Assembly (NCBI GenBank): GCA_028285265.1
Contig: JANQPX010000057.1
Span: forward strand, 1 to 64,000
DNA: 64,000 nucleotides
Source of the DNA: Geminicoccaceae bacterium
Lineage (GTDB): Bacteria > Pseudomonadota > Alphaproteobacteria > Geminicoccales > Geminicoccaceae
Reading direction: 5' to 3'
The notes beneath the pieces are model-generated. The model was given only the letters and a program-made list of their open reading frames with translations. It did no database searches and was not told the origin of the DNA. Positions 1 to 8,601 of the stretch are shown here, piece by piece; position 1 is the first letter of the stretch; each line of letters begins with the position of its first letter. Position numbers and translations under genes: made by a program.

Positions 1-94
1 GCTCATCGTCATCATCCATATCAGCGAGGTCGGAAAAGGTAGCCGAGCGACGCGGGCCGGATGAAACTATGGCGTGTTCCCGATAAATGTCCAT
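1..94 (-). CDS. Partial hypothetical protein, N-terminus only
   Basis: On the minus strand an ATG at 94-92 opens a frame that runs without a stop to the window edge (31 codons). The peptide begins MDIYREHAIVSSGPRRSA and becomes very acidic at the edge (ADMDDDDE). I do not recognise the family. It lies about 80 bases downstream of the DUF192 gene on the same strand, so the two could be co-transcribed. No clear ribosome binding site precedes the ATG, and with only 31 codons visible the call rests on the open frame and protein-like composition. Confidence 0.4.
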   Translation of the reverse strand, partial: MDIYREHAIVSSGPRRSATFSDLADMDDDDE

Positions 95-173
95 AAACCG
101 AGCGTGGATTGACAAAATGTGACGCTAGGTGTTGCCGTAATGCAAGGGTTGGAATTGGCCTCGGACGGGCTTG

Positions 174-698
174 TTAGCCCTTAATCTTCTTAGAGTCCGT
201 CATGTTGCCAATCGCCTCATGGCGGACAATGTCGCCGGGCCCAAGGCCTAGAAGCCTAGAAGTGCCAGCAACGACCTCCAGGACAAACCGCACCGGCCCG
301 TCAGATGCGACGATTTCCTCGGAATGGGGCACTGTATCGTGGCCGATGTTCACGATTTCGCCGTGCTCGTTGATGAAGAGCATGTCCAATGGGATAAACG
401 TATTGCGCATCCACATCGAAACCTGCTGATTTTGCCCAAAATCAAACAGCATCCCATGATCCGGCGCCATTTCCTGACGATGCATCAACCCGATGCGTCG
501 CTCCCTTGGTTCATCAGCAAGCTCGACATTGAAGCGGAAGGTCCTTTCCCCCGACACCAGGATAAGCTCGCTCTTCTCGAGCAACTGTGGCTCAGAGGCT
601 GCTAAGGGAGCTTGCAGGGCTGAGAGAAGAAGCAGAACGGTTGGCAAAAACACTCGGAACGCCGAGCGGCATCGACAATCAAAGAAAAGACGCTGCAT
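174..698 (-). CDS. DUF192 family secreted protein
   Basis: The protein of about 174 residues carries an N-terminal hydrophobic segment (FLPTVLLLLSALQAPLAAS) that looks like a signal peptide. The DUF192 domain follows from about residue 40 to 160, with typical family features such as RRIGLMHR, GMLFDFG and MWMRNTFIPLDMLF. The biochemical function of DUF192 is unknown; members are small periplasmic or extracellular beta-rich proteins. I take the ATG at 698-696 as start; an in-frame GTG at 710 is possible. No operon partner is obvious upstream. Confidence 0.88.
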   Translation of the reverse strand: MQRLFFDCRCRSAFRVFLPTVLLLLSALQAPLAASEPQLLEKSELILVSGERTFRFNVELADEPRERRIGLMHRQEMAPDHGMLFDFGQNQQVSMWMRNTFIPLDMLFINEHGEIVNIGHDTVPHSEEIVASDGPVRFVLEVVAGTSRLLGLGPGDIVRHEAIGNMTDSKKIKG

Positions 699-1117
699 GT
701 CTGAGACCACACTCTATGGGCCGCCTGTAAGGATGGCCACATGTTATGCAGCGAGTTCGCCATGGCGGCAAGGGACCGAAGCCGTCTGCCGTCGTGGATG
801 CCCGAATGCGTGATATAGACGAATACGAGGAGACCGACTGCCTCCTGAATTGAAAACAAGAGATGTGAAAGACCAGCGTTTTGCCAACGCTTCGATCGGC
901 ATAAGATCCAGCTCCCTTTCCAACCCGTCCTGTCGCAAACACTTCGGGTTTGGCCCTCCTCGTCATTCCGGCCGCCGCCATGGGTGACGGCCGGAAATCC
1001 CAAAACGTGCGGGAAATCAACCCATTGGTTGAACCCAACGGATCGGAAACACAGAGCCTGCCATCACGATTGTTTCAGAGCGCATGTCGGATTTGCCGAG
1101 TTCCGCGTGGCACATGA
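699..1117. other. Intergenic region with one hairpin
   Basis: I see no convincing gene in these roughly 420 bases; the open frames crossing it have no family-like features. A perfect inverted repeat TTCCGGCCG (966-974) and CGGCCGGAA (988-996) with a 13-base loop could form a hairpin. There is no T-run beside it, so it may be a small intergenic repeat rather than an intrinsic terminator. Confidence 0.4.
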
Positions 1118-1408
1118 TCAGGCGAGGGCTGGTACGGAGAGAATAGTAACGTCGGCTGCAGCCTCACGGAGTGCGTGAATATCCGCCAGTTCGGGGTCGT
1201 CCAACCAAGCTGAAAGGTGAGCCTCTGAAGGGAATTCGAGCACGACGCCTTTGGTCGGACCATGGGGCTCTCTTAGGGCCCGCGTTTGGGAACCACCTGC
1301 GAAGGCCTTGCCACTATGCTTCGCAAGAGCTGTTCCGCCAACTTTCTGATATTCCTTCAGTTTTTCGGAATCTTTCACCACGAGGGTGACAATGGCGAAA
1401 TGTGTCAT
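1118..1408 (-). CDS. DUF1330-like small protein
   Basis: This 96-residue protein has the ferredoxin-like dimeric alpha/beta-barrel pattern of DUF1330 and related stress proteins: an N-terminal strand (FAIVTLVVKD), KEYQKVGGTALAKHSGKAF in the middle, and VVLEFPSEAHLSAWLDD towards the end. DUF1330 members have no established reaction. A GGAG lies about six bases before the ATG at 1408-1406. It is transcribed divergently from a LysR regulator 80 bases away, the usual arrangement for a LysR protein and its target, so regulation by that neighbour is a reasonable inference. Confidence 0.85.
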   Translation of the reverse strand: MTHFAIVTLVVKDSEKLKEYQKVGGTALAKHSGKAFAGGSQTRALREPHGPTKGVVLEFPSEAHLSAWLDDPELADIHALREAAADVTILSVPALA

Positions 1409-1459
1409 CGAACACTCCGTTGATTAATGGATGGTGGAAGATTGCCAAGAATGTATGAT

Positions 1460-1483
1460 GTGCAGAATTCGCTATCTATGCAC
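1460..1483. promoter_or_regulatory. Possible LysR operator in divergent promoter
   Basis: Between the DUF1330 gene and the LysR gene an interrupted dyad GTGCA (1460-1464) and TGCAC (1479-1483) sits just before the LysR start. LysR-type regulators commonly bind loosely symmetric sites in such divergent gaps. The arms are only five bases, so this is suggestive only. Confidence 0.25.
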
Positions 1484-1488
1484 GAGCC

Positions 1489-2403
1489 ATGTACGAAAAT
1501 CGTAGTCTTATATCCAATTGGGATGTCTTACGCCTCATTCTTGCCATCGACCGTTTCGGTGGTGTGTCAGGCGCAGCACGTTCGATGGGGGTCACCCACG
1601 CGACGATCTCGCGCCGCTTATCACGTGCTGAGGATCTTGCTGGGAGGCCGTTCTTTGAACGCTTGCCCGCAGGGTTGCGGCTGACCGAAGCCGGTAGAAA
1701 GTTGTTAGAAAGGGCAAACCAGATACAGCCACTGATTGATGGGCTCGAACGGGAACTCATGGCTCTGGAAGACGGTCTGAGTGGTCCGCTTCGCATCACC
1801 ATTCCACCTCTCATGATGACGGCTGACCTCAGCCGTGATGTTTCGGCATTTGCCGCCCTCCATCCGCAGGTAGAGCTGGCGTTTGTCGGTGACAACAGCC
1901 TTTTAAACCTCCATCGTCGCGAGGCGGATGTCGCCATTCGTGTCACCCGAAAACCTCCGGAAACATTATGGGGAACAAGGTTGGCCGACCAGCATGCAGG
2001 CTACTATGCCTCTGTAGATTGGCTCGCGACGAACCAATGGGGGCCGGATGATCTGCCCGGTGACATTCCGTTGATAAGTTTCACCTCTTGGCGGACCCCT
2101 ATTCCGCAAAGACTGCTTGAGATTTGTCCGAAGACGCGTGTGGTGGCTTACAGCGACGATATGGCGACGGCCTTGCAGATGGTACGCGCTGGGTTGGGCC
2201 TGACGCGGATGCCGCGAATTTTGGGTGAGTCGCTTGAGGGATTAACGCTTTTGACATCGCTTCCGCGGGAACCCTACGCACCCATTTGGTTGTTGACCCA
2301 CCCGGACTTACGCAAATCCCGCCGCGTCGACGCTTTCATGAAGCATATTGCCAAGCGGACCAGAATGCGCCGCAGTGACTACCTTTTCGAGGATTTGACG
2401 TAG
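1489..2403 (+). CDS. LysR family transcriptional regulator
   Basis: The 304-residue length is normal for the family. Residues about 8-67 form the winged helix-turn-helix: NWDVLRLILAIDRFGGVSGA, then the recognition helix region THATISRRLSRAE and the wing FFERLPAGLRLTEAG. The rest is the periplasmic-binding-like effector domain, with ALEDGLSGPLRITIPP at the hinge and a conserved MVRAGLGLTRMP near residue 235. It should be a cytoplasmic tetrameric regulator, probably of the divergent DUF1330 gene and of itself. The ligand cannot be deduced. The start at 1489 is the first ATG and keeps the complete HTH. Confidence 0.92.
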   Translation: MYENRSLISNWDVLRLILAIDRFGGVSGAARSMGVTHATISRRLSRAEDLAGRPFFERLPAGLRLTEAGRKLLERANQIQPLIDGLERELMALEDGLSGPLRITIPPLMMTADLSRDVSAFAALHPQVELAFVGDNSLLNLHRREADVAIRVTRKPPETLWGTRLADQHAGYYASVDWLATNQWGPDDLPGDIPLISFTSWRTPIPQRLLEICPKTRVVAYSDDMATALQMVRAGLGLTRMPRILGESLEGLTLLTSLPREPYAPIWLLTHPDLRKSRRVDAFMKHIAKRTRMRRSDYLFEDLT

Positions 2404-2600
2404 GTTTTCTTGAGTGAAGCGAGGCCGGTCAAAACGCAGAAAACGGCTGGCGTTGCCTCCCCTTGATGTCTTGGAACTTTCATGACGTGCCGCTTTGCCT
2501 ATGAGGACCTGGATTGGGCAGACCGTCTGCATCCTTCTTAGGTTCTTGGTCGGTCAATCGCTTAGCGAGCACAATAAGGAGCGACGTCCTAACCGACAGC

Positions 2601-3386
2601 TCATACATTGTCGTCAGGCAAGATGTCGGCTCTGTCCTGCTCAGCAGTGAATTGCTCGACCCAGCTGAGATTGACACTGTCGGCCAGCTTCGCGACGTCC
2701 GGCCTTACGCCGTCGGCGGCGGCAGGATCTAATTCCAAATGACTGAGGATGCTTTGCAAGGCCGCCGAAGGGTTGCCGGCAAGCAGCTCATAGGTCAGGC
2801 AGAGCGGGGTGATGTTTTCGGTCTTGAACCAACATTGCCAATCACGATCGTAGGCGGTGAACTGGTCTACTGATGCCCGGATGCGGTTAGCATCGAAGAC
2901 AGGCTGACTTGGAGGGGCTAGACGTTCCAGCTCTCGACCGTCTGGTGCTTTGTGCCATAGCCCAGTCTGCTCTGCCTTCACGTATGAAACGGCCTGCTCG
3001 ATTTTGCGATCTCGCTTCAGATAAATGAAGGCCGTTCGCCCGAAAGCGGCATGGAAGCGCTCCTCATCGCTCGCCAGGCCAGGATAAAGGACGGCGAGTT
3101 TCTGTAGGAAGAAGTCGAAGCTATGCCGCTGCAATCGCAGGCCGAACATGCCTGTGTCGAGGCTGCCTTTCGCAATCGCCGCACGAAAGACCATAGCGAG
3201 TTGTTCGCGCTCTTGACATGCGTGGTCTGGCTCAAGGCCGAGACCATTGCACCAAGCTGAGATCGAAGGGCGGTGAAAGTAGGATTCCGGCTTTCCAGCA
3301 ATGCCTGTCCTTGCCAAGAGCTTGCATAGGAGGGTGCTGCCACTGCGTGGTGAGGTGCAGATCACATAGGCGTTGTAGGTTGTCAT
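2601..3386 (-). CDS. Stf0-type sulfotransferase
   Basis: The protein begins MTTYNAYVICTSPRSGSTLL, carrying the 5'-phosphosulfate loop for PAPS typical of Stf0 (trehalose sulfotransferase) enzymes, followed by GKPESYFH. A later segment RTAFIYLKRDRKIEQAVSYV contains the 3'-phosphate binding Arg/Ser pattern, and YELLAGNP is also characteristic. Known Stf0 proteins sulfate the 2-OH of trehalose; the acceptor here is unknown. I chose the ATG at 3386-3384 because family members start just before the P-loop; a longer frame from 3443 would overlap the upstream gene. It lies 43 bases behind a SUMF1-like gene on the same strand and may share its transcript. Confidence 0.85.
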   Translation of the reverse strand: MTTYNAYVICTSPRSGSTLLCKLLARTGIAGKPESYFHRPSISAWCNGLGLEPDHACQEREQLAMVFRAAIAKGSLDTGMFGLRLQRHSFDFFLQKLAVLYPGLASDEERFHAAFGRTAFIYLKRDRKIEQAVSYVKAEQTGLWHKAPDGRELERLAPPSQPVFDANRIRASVDQFTAYDRDWQCWFKTENITPLCLTYELLAGNPSAALQSILSHLELDPAAADGVRPDVAKLADSVNLSWVEQFTAEQDRADILPDDNV

Positions 3387-3429
3387 GCCCGGGCAACTCA
3401 GTTTGTTACCAATGCGCAGCGCATGCTGA

Positions 3430-4443
3430 TCATTGTAGATCATGAGATAGCGTTAACGCGATCCGAAAACCGTTACTATTCAGCCGGCTCATCGGACGGC
3501 TCCAGATGCGGCTTGCTGAACGCAGCGCTCTTGGTTCGTCCTCCCAAGATCCTCCACGAAGCACGCGATGGGAAACGCCAGGCGACAGCCATGGGCTGCC
3601 GTCAGCCGGCGCATCATCGTACGTTTGGTGGTAATGGTCTTCCACCCACTCCCAGAGATTGCCGGCCATATCGAATAGAGAAAATCCGTTGGCTTCAAAG
3701 CTTCCAACAGGGGCTGTCAGGCCAAAGCCGTCGTTACAGGGCAAAGGAACCCAGTTCAATGCATTGATCTTCTTACTCGCGTCGTCATGGCCATTAGCAT
3801 GGCCACAAGCCAAGCTTAGGTCATTGCCCCAAAAATATCGGGTTCCAGTTCCGGAACGAGCAGCGTATTCCCATTCGGATTCGCTGGGTAGTCGATAGGG
3901 TCTTCCCGTTTGTTCGCGCAACCAAGCGACATAAGCTTGCGCATCATACCAGCTTACGCACGTGACCGGATGTTGGCTTGATTGTCGGTGCTGATGACTT
4001 GGGTTGTGTAGATCAAGGTCATAGCTACGCCTGATGTCGCCAAATCCGACATCCCAGTAGACGCAAGGACCGGTCGTGTAACCGGTATCGGCGATGAAAC
4101 GAGCAAACTCGCCGCGTGTCACTTCATATCGCCCCAACGCGAACGACTGCAGTATCACTTTGTGCTGAGGCCCTTCGTTGGCATAGCGCCCTGTCTCTTC
4201 GTCAGACGAACCCATCATATACGAGCCGGCCGGGATGATGGCCATCTCAGGGCAGTGTCCGCAGTCGCGAAAGAGATCGGCCCGCGAATCTGAGCCTTCT
4301 GTAAGCTGATCAGCCGCTCGATTTGACGCTGCGCTTTGAGCGCTCGGAGGAACGCTTGTCGGTGCCAAAACCAACACCAAAAGCCCCGCGACTCGGAGCC
4401 ATTGGCCGGAAGACGGCGCAACATCTGCCAGATGATTGAACAT
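3430..4443 (-). CDS. SUMF1/FGE-like secreted protein without catalytic cysteines
   Basis: After an N-terminal hydrophobic segment (VAGLLVLVLAP) and a variable linker, residues from about 65 to the end form a sulfatase-modifying-factor (FGE-sulfatase) domain. Landmarks are MAIIPAGSYMMGS, GRYEVTRGEFARFI, PVTCVSWYDAQAYVAWL, YRLPSESEWEYAARSG, MAGNLWEWVEDH and HRVLRGGSW. True formylglycine-generating enzymes have a copper-binding Cys pair just after RGGSW; here that stretch is EDEPRALRSASR with no cysteine. It therefore probably does not make formylglycine and is a lectin-like or other SUMF1-fold protein in the periplasm. The start is uncertain: ATG at 4443 begins directly before the signal peptide, while a TTG at 4524 would add 27 residues. 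It precedes the Stf0 gene. Confidence 0.83.
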   Translation of the reverse strand: MFNHLADVAPSSGQWLRVAGLLVLVLAPTSVPPSAQSAASNRAADQLTEGSDSRADLFRDCGHCPEMAIIPAGSYMMGSSDEETGRYANEGPQHKVILQSFALGRYEVTRGEFARFIADTGYTTGPCVYWDVGFGDIRRSYDLDLHNPSHQHRQSSQHPVTCVSWYDAQAYVAWLREQTGRPYRLPSESEWEYAARSGTGTRYFWGNDLSLACGHANGHDDASKKINALNWVPLPCNDGFGLTAPVGSFEANGFSLFDMAGNLWEWVEDHYHQTYDDAPADGSPWLSPGVSHRVLRGGSWEDEPRALRSASRIWSRPMSRLNSNGFRIALTLSHDLQ

Positions 4444-5222
4444 ATTGAGTTCAACCCTACGCCAATGGCGCCTTGAGGATGAGATGCCAAGACGCAAGGC
4501 TTTCGATACCAGGTTGTCGATCAACGTTTAGACCTCAAGTTTAGCCTAGGGGCCTCTCCAGCGGGTTCAACATCGAAGGGCGGACGCTGTACGTCATGTG
4601 CGGATTTTTTTGTTCCTCCTGCAAAGGACGACGCAGCAATAGGACCTGATGTTCAGATATGACTACCTGTGGTTCGGCCTTCCAAGCGTTTGATCGCAGA
4701 TATGAGAACGCCAGTTGCTTACAGTGATTTGAGACTACCAGTCATCAATCGCCCAAGCCGATCACGCTCCATCAATTCTTGTTGGCTGGCCGATCGCCGT
4801 CCTTCCTCGAAGGTCGGAGAGCTCTCGTTGGGCGATGATGGCCACCAGATGTATCTCGCCGAATGCAGCGTCTCGTGCGGGTTAGCGCGTGTCCAAGTTG
4901 GATGCGTGGGGGGAGGGGAGGCTTGGGCTCGAACGACGTCTGCGAAGGTTGCGCTATCTTGTGGACGTCCCGCGTGACGTCTCGCAACATCACTTGTTCT
5001 CGTCTTATCGGCTCCTTCGATAGGCTCAATTTCCCCCAGTGGAGCCCTATGATTCCAGCAGCAGAGATCTCGTAACGGCGTGAACCTAGCTGAACCATCT
5101 CGAATGCCGATCCCTTCGACGTCAGACGCCGCGAGGTTGCCCCGCCTTAACGATTTCTTTGATCTCTCCCCTTACCTTACGGAACGTTCACGAAACCGGA
5201 GCTCTTGGGAAGATAGTCTATT
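4444..5222. other. Intergenic region with no assigned gene
   Basis: I see no recognisable gene across about 780 bases. One minus-strand frame stays open from about 5085 down to a TAA at 4721-4719, with protein-like composition near the end (ERDRLGRLMTGSLKSL), but it has no start codon and no family I know, so it may be a decayed gene or chance. The last 120 bases presumably hold the promoter of the chemoreceptor at 5223; I could not identify a convincing promoter box. Confidence 0.35.
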
Positions 5223-7805
5223 ATGGCGATTAGCTTGAACTTCAGCCAACGTTGCTTTGCGCTTCTGGGCATTCCAACGGCCATTTTATTGCTATTAAGC
5301 ATTTGGCTCATGGTGGATCGATGGCACACAGCTGACGATCTGGCGCGGCTAGGGGAACTGGCAAAGGCGGCACCTGCGATTAGCGGGGTCGTGCACGAGC
5401 TCCAAAAGGAGCGCGGACGATCGGCTGGTTTCATTGGAAGCCGCGGCAAGCAGTTCAGCCAGCAGCTGAGCCAGCAGCGCCCTGCCACAGATGAAGCGAT
5501 CAACCGCTATCGCGCAACACTGACCAGCTTGGACGTCAATGCCTACGGTCCAGATTTCCCGAGATTGCTGGATGAAACTGACCGTGCACTCGCGCAGCTT
5601 GCGGACAAGCGCCAGAAAGTCAGCGCCTTTTCGCTAACCGTTGGTGAGATGGCCGGATACTACACAGGAACGATCAACAAGCTTCTCGAGAGCGTCAATG
5701 TCGTTTCGCTTGCGGCCAGCGATGACGACTTGGTTCGCTCTACGCGAGCCTACGATGCCGTCCTCCTGGCCAAGGAACGTGCCGGCTTAGAGCGCGCCAT
5801 GGGTGCCAACGGCTTCGGCAAGGGCAAATTTGCGCCCAATATTCATCGCCGATTCGTCGACCTCGTCGGTCAGCAGAAGGCTTTTCTCGCGTCCTTTGAC
5901 GCTGTTGCATCGCCCAAGCAGAAAGCGCTTGCCGAGAGCTTGCTCAATGGGCCGATCGTCGATGAAGTCGATCGTCTGCGCGACATTGCGATCAACAGTC
6001 CTTTTTCGAATGATCTGCAGGGGGTCACAGGTCCGGTCTGGTTTGCTGCTATTACCAAGAAGATCGATCAGTTTAAGCAGCTAGAGGACTATCTCGCTAA
6101 TGATCTTGTGGCTCTTGCAGAGCAAGGTGAAGACACGGCGTTTACCGCATTTTGGGGCTTGGCCGGCGCACTGGTGATCGCGATCGTCGTGATTTGTGTC
6201 GTTGGCTGGGCGATGGCGCGCGACGTTGTCAGCGCGATCCGACATATCGTCAGCGCGATCGGAAAGCTCGCCGCTGGTGAGGATACCGAGATCAAAGGAA
6301 GTAACCGGCGGGACGAACTTGGTGAACTGAGCCGGTCACTCGCGGCTGTCTATCAAAAGGGCCTTGAAGCTACCCGTCTTCGCGCCGCCCTTGATGGCTG
6401 TAGCAACATGATGATGGTGATCAACCGGCGGTCCGAAATCGTCTACGTTAACCCCGTCATGGAGCAGCTTTTGGCATCACAGAGCCACGCACTACCCAAC
6501 CTCGATCCCAAAAATGTGATTGGCTCGAATATTGAATCCATTGGGTTGTCAAAGGCTGAAGTCACCGACTCAACGAGTCAGCGGCGGGGCTCACAGCAGA
6601 TTGAGGCAAAGCTTGGAGATCGGCGGCTTCGATATGTGGTGACGGCTGTTACCAATAAAACCGGATCCTATCTTGGCACCGTGTTGGAATGCGCCGATCT
6701 GACAATGGACCTGACGATGCAGGAGGAGATCGATCGCGTCATCCAGGCCGTTCGCCAAGGCGACTTCGACCAGTCGGTCGAGTGCCGAGGTGTCGGCGGG
6801 GTGTATGAAAAGCTGGCCGATGGTGTGAACCAGGTGAATGGTGTCGTTGGCAACGCCGTCAAAGAACTGGGCGTGATGCTTGAGGCCATGGCTGAAGGTG
6901 ATCTCTCCAAACGAATCGACGCGGATTTCCAAGGTCGGCTTGGGGAGCTCAAAGATAACGCCAATGGCACGGCTGATAAGCTCGCCGACATTGTCGAACA
7001 AATCCAGGGCGCGGCAGGTGAGGTCCGAAACGCTGCATCGGAAATCAGTTCTGGAACGGAGGATCTATCACATAGGACCGAGCAGGCTGCTTCGAACCTT
7101 GAAGAAACAGCGGCATCGACCGAAGAGATGGCCGCGACCGTCAAACAGAACGCCGACAGTGCTAAGGATGCCAGCGAGATCGCGATCAAGGCGAACCAGA
7201 GTGCCAATGTTGGTGGTGATGTCGTTAAACAGGCCGTAAGCGCGATGGCGGGAATCGAGCAGTCAGCACAAAAGATCACTGAAATCATCGGTGTGATCGA
7301 TGAGATCGCATTCCAGACAAATCTTCTTGCCCTCAATGCGAGCGTGGAAGCGGCTCGTGCCGGTGAGGCCGGTAAGGGCTTTGCGGTTGTTGCTCAGGAG
7401 GTCCGTCAGCTCGCCCAACGGGCAGCGCAGGCGGCATCTGATATCAAGGGGCTGATCCAGGAGAGTAATGGTCAGGTTAAAAATGGTGTGACGCTCGTTG
7501 ATCAAGCTGGATCAGCGCTCACTGAAATTGTTGGTTCTGTAAGTCAGGTCGCCGAAATCGTCGAGCGTATCTCCAACGCTTCACAGGAACAGGCCATGGG
7601 TGTGCAGGAGATCAACGGTTCCATCACAAGTATGGACGAAATGACACAGCAAAATTCAGCGTTGGTTGAGGAAAGCTCAGCGGCTGCACGGGCTCTTGGC
7701 GATCAGGCTGGCAGGCTCACCAGCCTCATGGACTTTTTCAAGATCAGCCGTGGGGCGAACCGCATTGCAGGCTCGAGCCGACAACGAGAAGCTGCTCTGG
7801 TTTAA
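5223..7805 (+). CDS. Methyl-accepting chemotaxis protein with NIT sensor and PAS domain
   Basis: This 860-residue inner-membrane receptor has TM1 at about 13-31 and a large periplasmic nitrate/nitrite-sensing (NIT) type domain. The family helix VVHELQKERGRSAGFIGSRG is at about residue 58, and TM2 (AFWGLAGALVIAIVVICVVG) is near 305-327. A HAMP follows (330-385), then a PAS-like segment (MMMVINRRSEIVYVNPVMEQ, about 395), a second HAMP-like pair (505-590), and a full signalling domain with the CheA/CheW-binding tip EIAFQTNLLALNASVEAARA near 693. NIT receptors in other bacteria respond to nitrate or nitrite; the ligand here is inferred only. There is no C-terminal CheR-binding pentapeptide and no che gene nearby, so it is an orphan transducer. 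Confidence 0.93.
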   Translation: MAISLNFSQRCFALLGIPTAILLLLSIWLMVDRWHTADDLARLGELAKAAPAISGVVHELQKERGRSAGFIGSRGKQFSQQLSQQRPATDEAINRYRATLTSLDVNAYGPDFPRLLDETDRALAQLADKRQKVSAFSLTVGEMAGYYTGTINKLLESVNVVSLAASDDDLVRSTRAYDAVLLAKERAGLERAMGANGFGKGKFAPNIHRRFVDLVGQQKAFLASFDAVASPKQKALAESLLNGPIVDEVDRLRDIAINSPFSNDLQGVTGPVWFAAITKKIDQFKQLEDYLANDLVALAEQGEDTAFTAFWGLAGALVIAIVVICVVGWAMARDVVSAIRHIVSAIGKLAAGEDTEIKGSNRRDELGELSRSLAAVYQKGLEATRLRAALDGCSNMMMVINRRSEIVYVNPVMEQLLASQSHALPNLDPKNVIGSNIESIGLSKAEVTDSTSQRRGSQQIEAKLGDRRLRYVVTAVTNKTGSYLGTVLECADLTMDLTMQEEIDRVIQAVRQGDFDQSVECRGVGGVYEKLADGVNQVNGVVGNAVKELGVMLEAMAEGDLSKRIDADFQGRLGELKDNANGTADKLADIVEQIQGAAGEVRNAASEISSGTEDLSHRTEQAASNLEETAASTEEMAATVKQNADSAKDASEIAIKANQSANVGGDVVKQAVSAMAGIEQSAQKITEIIGVIDEIAFQTNLLALNASVEAARAGEAGKGFAVVAQEVRQLAQRAAQAASDIKGLIQESNGQVKNGVTLVDQAGSALTEIVGSVSQVAEIVERISNASQEQAMGVQEINGSITSMDEMTQQNSALVEESSAAARALGDQAGRLTSLMDFFKISRGANRIAGSSRQREAALV

Positions 7806-8538
7806 CGACGGCGCATCTTTCGACGATAGGCCAGGTCAGACCCTAACACGGTAGGACCTGGCGATCGCGTTACCTGCGCACGGATGAGTGGCAATCGTCA
7901 GCTTAGTGCTGAACGCAGTTCCCGGCATGGTTGTTAGGCATGCTGGCTCGGGGTGGCCAGACGCTATTCTGATGGCTACCGGTCCATATTCCGGCTTCGG
8001 ACGCCGCCGTCAAACGCCGCTTCACGCTGATAGGTGCGGGGCGATGGGTTTACATTGACGGGTTATGTCGATCGTCCTGGCTTCATCAAACTCGCCGCAG
8101 ATCTCATATTCACGATACGTCATGACGACAATCTTGATCACCGCTGTCTTCATCCGCCTAGGCCGCCCAGGACACGTTGACGTTTCCGTCGATGACAATG
8201 ACTTCCGGCGAGTTTGGTGATGTGACATCCCATCCTCATACATCGCCAAGGGATTGAAGACCTGCTCTCGTCGAGATAGCTGTTGTGGCATCAATCGATG
8301 AGGCGAGGCCATTATCGAAATCGTGCTGGGCCAACGCTGGCGTACCTGCCAGATGAAACATGCGCCAATAAAACGCCGACAATGGTGCGAGCGTTTCAGC
8401 ACTAGCCTTCATCGCTCAAGTATTCACCGATGATTTGCGCACTTGCGTATGACGTCCAATGGCTCTTAGCGGTAACAACCGAGCACTGACGAATTCACAA
8501 TGAAATCCTGCGGTCTATTGCCAACACAGTGACCATAA
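7806..8538. other. Intergenic region, possible decayed coding remnant
   Basis: No complete gene is visible. A weak hairpin CCAGGTC (7831-7837) and GACCTGG (7855-7861) follows the chemoreceptor stop and may help end that transcript. On the minus strand a 58-codon frame starts at an ATG (8412-8410), reads through a signal-peptide-like FHLAGTPALAQHDFDNG and stops at 8238-8236. Beyond the stop the same frame continues with protein-like text (NSPEVIVIDGNVNVSWAA) to another stop. This could be the relic of a secreted-protein gene; evidence is compositional only. Confidence 0.35.
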
Positions 8539-8554
8539 TGGCACAACGATCGCT
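8539..8554 (+). promoter_or_regulatory. Sigma-54 promoter candidate for the Sia-cyclase operon
   Basis: The sequence TGGCACAACGATCGCT matches the sigma-54 consensus TGGCACG-N4-TTGCW at 11 of 12 informative positions except G7 (A) and the first T-pair (one C), with GG and GC correctly 12 bases apart. It lies 47 bases upstream of the first operon ATG at 8602, leaving a leader of about 35-40 bases. Transcription would then need an enhancer-binding activator, none of which is encoded in the window. Confidence 0.6.
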
Positions 8555-8601
8555 TAAGCGTTGAGATGAGTTATTTGGCGCGAATTCTGGGGGGCATACT
8601 C

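Noticed and set aside
3430..4443. True formylglycine-generating enzyme
   Set aside because: The two copper-binding cysteines after RGGSW are absent.
4719..5085. Long minus-strand open frame without a start codon
   Set aside because: Protein-like at its end but no ATG, GTG or TTG start and no family match; may be chance at this base composition.
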